The position numbers and the translations under genes are program-made. A stretch of 6,804 nt of DNA from an uncultured Pseudomonadota bacterium. Its GTDB lineage: Bacteria; Myxococcota_A; UBA9042; CAIXZC01. The notes under the pieces are model-generated. The model saw nothing but the letters and a program-made list of their open reading frames with translations. It was not told where the DNA came from and ran no database searches. Positions 5,101 through 6,804 of the stretch are shown here, piece after piece (the stretch's first letter is position 1; each line of letters begins with the position of its first letter). The DNA is taken from the NCBI GenBank assembly GCA_937884235.1, contig CALGBT010000692.1, positions 1-6,804 on the forward strand, given 5' to 3'.

Positions 5101-6804
5101 CGAGCATCCCCTTGGTCGTGCCATTGAAGAGGAGCGACAGGCCGGCATCAGACTCAGCGATGGGCTTGCCATCGTTGATCGGCAGTGCTTGCTGGCAGTT
5201 GTCTCCGGGATAGCCGACACAGTAGACGTCGGCAGCACAATCGTCGTCGTCACAGTCCAGATCGCCATCCATGTCGTCATCCTGACCGTTGGCGCAGTCG
5301 GTTTCTTCATCCGCCAGCGGAGAGAGCGCAACCTGCAGGGTAAACTTGCCGGCGTCCTTGCCGTAGGCGCCGTCAACAACCAGGAAGTACGTTCCCGCAG
5401 GCACTGGCATGGACAACTCGGCAGCCCCCTCGAAGGCCTTGGCGCAAGCCAACTCCTCCCCCAGGTCACAATCCCCTCCGTAGAGATAGAGAGCGGGGTA
5501 GAGGACGCCGTCGAAGTCATGGGAGGCCTCCAACCAGAGAGCGTCGGAGAGGGTGAAAGTGAAAACCATGTCCGGCGCATTCCCGGTATCTACGTCGCAG
5601 CTGCCGGCAAGGTCGTTGAGCATACCCTTGGTGCTTGCCGCCACGGTGGCCTGAATCACTTCACCGGTATCTGCCACCGGCCCCCCAAAGAGAGCCTTGG
5701 CGTCAGCGCAGCCTTCTCCTGCCTCGACAGAGCACTGTAGTGCCGAATCGCAGTCATCATCAGCACAATCAAGTAATCCGTCAGCATCATCGTCAATGCC
5801 ATTGCTACAGCCAGTCTCCGTTAGTGCCGGGGCAAAGGTCTCCACCAGCAGTCCATAGTTTGCCTCATCACCATTGCCGGCACCGTCGACGAAGTTTCCG
5901 TCCACCACCACATAGTAGATGCCGGGCATCAGGACTCCCACTACGGTAATGGCGTCGGTACTGGAAGCAGCTTCGCAGGCCAGATTGGTCTGGCAGTCAT
6001 CGGCCAGAATGTAGAGGGAAGGCCAGGCCTGACCGATGAAGTCCACGGTCACGGAGATACCCACCGGCTCACCGATCTCCAACAGGTGCACCGTATCGGG
6101 GCAAGCCCCACTGGCAGCGGAACAACCGCTGGCGTGGTCCGAATTCTTACCCACCGTGCTGGCACCAAACTCGACGGTATCCCCCAGGACCACGGCCTTG
6201 CCCTGGTTGAGAACGTATGCCGAGGCGCAGGTCTCCCCGTCGCCAAGGCAGTTCAACTCCCACTGGCAGTCGGGGTCCTCGCAATCAACGAGTTCGTCGG
6301 TATCGTCGTCTTCTCCATTGGTGCAATCCTCAAAACAGGTCCACTCCCCGGGCACGCAGACTCCCTCGCTACACATGTCTCCGGAGGTGCAAGGGTCCTG
6401 GTCGTCACACTCTGTTACCGCATTTTCGAACTGGCAGCCGTCGACAGCGCTGCAGGTGTCAATGGTGCACTGATTCTCGTCGTCGCAGGCCGCATCATCG
6501 GGGTCATTGGTGACCTCACCCGACTCTTCGTCGCAGACGTCCACAGTACAGTCGATACCATCATCCACTACCGGGGCCTCACCATCGTGGCAATCACCGC
6601 TCTCACCATCGCAGATTTCCGCACCGTTGCAGAAGACCCCGTCACTACAGTCCTTCGCAACACCAACGCAAGTACCGGTAGCGCAAGAATCGGCAACCGT
6701 ACATGGGTCATCATCGTTGCAGGTTCCAGTGAAATCCTCGTAAGTGCAACCGGTCTCCGAGCCGCAAGAATCAATTGTGCATTGGTCCTCGTCATCGCAG
6801 AGAG
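2156..6804 (-). CDS. Giant secreted-type modular repeat protein (Cys-rich acidic motifs plus PPC-like domains plus terminal jelly roll), 5' partial
   Basis: The visible part is 1548 codons ending in TGA at 2156-2158. A GTG at 6566-6568 could be mistaken for the start, but the frame stays open to the right edge with repeats homologous to those downstream, so the N-terminus lies outside. Order, numbered from that GTG: Cys-rich disulfide repeats (upstream to about 81); acidic Cys motifs C-x-x-G-x-DDD-x-DG-x-x-DC-x-D-x-DC starting at 82, 254, 425, 597, 751, 920, 1089, 1259 and 1289; seven PPC-like beta-sandwich modules between the first eight motifs; and a jelly-roll domain at about 1309-1470. 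The protein is strongly acidic, with very many paired cysteines and few lysines. This indicates an oxidised, extracellular, probably Ca2+-stabilised protein. No catalytic signature and no C-terminal membrane anchor or sorting tail is seen. Such proteins are typical of Myxococcota surface or matrix proteomes. Adhesion or matrix structure is my inference; the actual function is unknown. The lipoprotein gene follows 38 bp downstream. Confidence 0.9.
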   Translation of the reverse strand, partial: LCDDEDQCTIDSCGSETGCTYEDFTGTCNDDDPCTVADSCATGTCVGVAKDCSDGVFCNGAEICDGESGDCHDGEAPVVDDGIDCTVDVCDEESGEVTNDPDDAACDDENQCTIDTCSAVDGCQFENAVTECDDQDPCTSGDMCSEGVCVPGEWTCFEDCTNGEDDDTDELVDCEDPDCQWELNCLGDGETCASAYVLNQGKAVVLGDTVEFGASTVGKNSDHASGCSAASGACPDTVHLLEIGEPVGISVTVDFIGQAWPSLYILADDCQTNLACEAASSTDAITVVGVLMPGIYYVVVDGNFVDGAGNGDEANYGLLVETFAPALTETGCSNGIDDDADGLLDCADDDCDSALQCSVEAGEGCADAKALFGGPVADTGEVIQATVAASTKGMLNDLAGSCDVDTGNAPDMVFTFTLSDALWLEASHDFDGVLYPALYLYGGDCDLGEELACAKAFEGAAELSMPVPAGTYFLVVDGAYGKDAGKFTLQVALSPLADEETDCANGQDDDMDGDLDCDDDDCAADVYCVGYPGDNCQQALPINDGKPIAESDAGLSLLFNGTTKGMLDHYGADCDVDTYGTPDLVYFMNLATPMTVNLSLDFQGTQWPALYVLDESCAAGPVYGCATGFSGAATLSLTLPAGKFYVVVDGAFPGDAGPFALTADFSQAPQFEVTCTDGLDEDMDGFIDCEDTDCEFELYCSDPYEPNDGLAEAAGLGELEVQGPVLEPGTMIYPAADEDWFELVATTPGFLYLQAVPDADLDLKVLLFNDAGATLNEADDGYAGETESLVFALKAPGTVLVAIDGFQESVGSYELFVALQPPTETETNCTDGMDNDLDDSVDCADADCSVSPFCGAGDDCDNAVEVNGGEPVDAAFDGVQLDLAGSTVGYGDDLAGSCSVPSGDAADSVWKLVLTDPMVVNVLVDFEGYKYPSFYILEGSCGGAEAVCVAGNKEPLPAQAQLAPGTWFLVVDGNWGGDESPYTLSILFTLVQTEETNCVDGEDDDNDNLIDCADPDCALDDNCRGLTCDFPLLINEGNPVGKEDDGLALSYAGTTVGFANDFAGSCSEASGLSPDVVYQFDLAESMNVTVSHAFEGNFWPAIYVIADSCGEGDEVLCAVETTLPAMATGLLEPGTYFVIVDADFEGDAAVYALDLLFTAPLALELICGDGIDDDGDGLTDCNDDDCALELVCAAESCLVPLPVNAGNPVTEADDGLTLTYEGNTTGMQGNLAGSCDVDTAAAADAVYAVEVADPMVVTISHAFGGFFYPAVYVLQGSCEPEAEIACAAETDKPAVLEELVLQPGTYYVVVDASFADDEAPYTLTFDFAAVPANEAACGDGKDNDADSFTDCCDEDCALDPLCVEGNCGDGLDADCDGAVDCDDLECAQSAFCLEQWLPYAEGFEHNGQWPDGWAVDGPDAACGWAVDDQGAESQYSMKFAYGNCSEVESYTLSSPLLVLTDCNEITLSFKERGAFTTWMVYHAAGFNDGVTPVPAETDAPGEEWGDGALLTFDVTDIDLGTVYFGYQGDNADDWWVDSVLVTCTVSAL
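2159..2644 (-). other. C-terminal jelly-roll domain (MAM / choice-of-anchor-J-like) of the giant protein
   Basis: Residues about 1309-1470 change character from the acidic repeats. They begin with a GFEHNGQWPDGW opening and GWAVDD, then a YTLSSPLLVL strand, ITLSFKERG, and a final VYFGYQGDNADDWWVDSVLV before the stop. The F-E-x-x-x-x-P-x-GW opening and W-x-(V/I)-D-x-V ending are typical of MAM-like and choice-of-anchor-J beta-sandwiches, often found at the ends of secreted proteins and sometimes binding carbohydrate or protein. Family assignment is from pattern memory, and ligand binding is not shown. The protein ends four residues after the last conserved Cys, with no GlyGly-CTERM, MYXO-CTERM or transmembrane tail. 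Confidence 0.65.
2645..6325 (-). repeat. Super-repeat array: acidic Cys motif alternating with PPC-like module, period about 170 residues
   Basis: Nine acidic Cys motifs lie at 6266-6325, 5750-5809, 5237-5296, 4721-4780, 4259-4318, 3752-3811, 3245-3304, 2735-2794 and 2645-2704. Successive starts are 172, 171, 172, 154, 169, 169, 170 and 30 residues apart. Each motif is followed by a further Cys (for example ELNC, VYC, LVC). The dense Asp ladder (DDDxDG) suggests Ca2+ binding, as in other DxDxDG loops, but this is inferred. The modules between them share a C near the start, GSC..PD-x-VY-x-F, F-x-G-x-x-x-P-A-x-Y-V-L, a C-x6-8-C pair, and PGTYFVVVDG then D-x-x-x-YTL. This matches the strand order of PPC domains. 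Confidence 0.85.
4319..4720 (-). other. Divergent, cysteine-poor PPC module within the array
   Basis: This is the fourth module (residues 617-750). Apart from the trailing Cys of the preceding motif (C622) it has no cysteines, whereas its siblings carry four each. It starts SDPYEPNDGLAEA and contains DEDWFEL, the classical PPC signature (EPND...D-x-DWF), then a strand pattern ending VLVAIDGFQ...GSYELFVAL. It is about 17 residues shorter than its neighbours. It is a canonical PPC domain set among Cys-rich relatives. Confidence 0.75.
6326..6804 (-). repeat. N-terminal Cys-rich disulfide-repeat region of the giant protein (CTDC-type repeats)
   Basis: Repeated CDDxxQCTIDxC, CNGAExCDxxxGDC and CTxxDxCxxGxC elements fill this segment. 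They resemble the short disulfide repeats (Dicty_CTDC-like) common in myxobacterial and planctomycete extracellular proteins. A 45-residue double unit occurs twice without gaps, at 6665-6799 and 6353-6487. The copies are 312 bp (104 codons) apart and share 24 of 45 residues, including every Cys. A differently spaced unit with DGVFCNGAEICD and DDGIDCTVDVCDE lies between them. More copies probably continue upstream of the gene fragment shown. Confidence 0.8.

Noticed and set aside
4793..5740. Second long + strand open frame (315 codons)
   Set aside because: It has the same cause as the previous one: antisense shadow of the acidic Cys/PPC array, with no recognisable protein features.
2645..6325. 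Regular roughly 510-bp periodicity as a possible DNA repeat or CRISPR-like array
   Set aside because: The periodicity is at protein level; the nucleotide copies are diverged and coding. Period and unit size do not fit CRISPR.
6566..6568. GTG as the start of the giant gene
   Set aside because: The same frame continues for 78 more codons with homologous Cys-rich repeats, and the GTG sits inside one repeat.

Overview
The window looks like GC-rich chromosomal DNA from a Myxococcota-like bacterium (the former Deltaproteobacteria, or a neighbouring predatory or environmental lineage). This rests on protein style: cysteine- and aspartate-rich extracellular repeats of the C-DDG-x-CT-x-D-x-C and C-x-x-G-x-DDD-x-DG kinds, pre-peptidase-C-terminal (PPC)-like beta domains, and a propeller-linked outer-membrane barrel. 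All are common in that group. The assignment is inference, since no phylogenetic marker other than one tRNA is present.

Layout. Positions 1-1082 (+) carry the 3' end of a gene whose start lies before the window. It encodes the C-terminal BamA/Omp85-like beta-barrel of what is probably a TolB-type beta-propeller protein. Positions 1083-1175 are non-coding and contain a near-consensus sigma70-type promoter. That promoter drives a tRNA-Ser(UGA) gene at 1176-1262 (+). On the opposite strand, a lipoprotein gene (2117 down to 1263) ends at the base next to the tRNA 3' end. It consists of a lipobox signal peptide, a long Pro/Ala/Glu linker built from 12-bp repeats, and a small C-terminal domain that may be an OB fold. 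Only 38 bp upstream of it, on the same strand, is the 3' end of a very large secreted-type gene that runs off the right edge (6804 down to 2156; 1548 codons visible).

The giant protein dominates the window. Its visible N-terminal part is a Cys-rich disulfide-repeat region. Next come eight acidic Cys motifs alternating with seven PPC-like beta-sandwich modules at a period of about 170 residues. A ninth acidic motif follows, and the protein ends in a jelly-roll domain of the MAM/choice-of-anchor-J kind. The reading frame stays open, with homologous repeats, to the window edge, so the true N-terminus is outside.

Functional reading. The giant gene and the lipoprotein gene are probably co-transcribed and both products are exported, so a cell-surface or extracellular role is likely. 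The barrel gene and the tRNA form a separate, convergent unit. I see no mobile element, CRISPR array, toxin-antitoxin pair or defence system. The most unusual content is the architecture of the giant repeat protein and the coordinated cysteine changes inside it.
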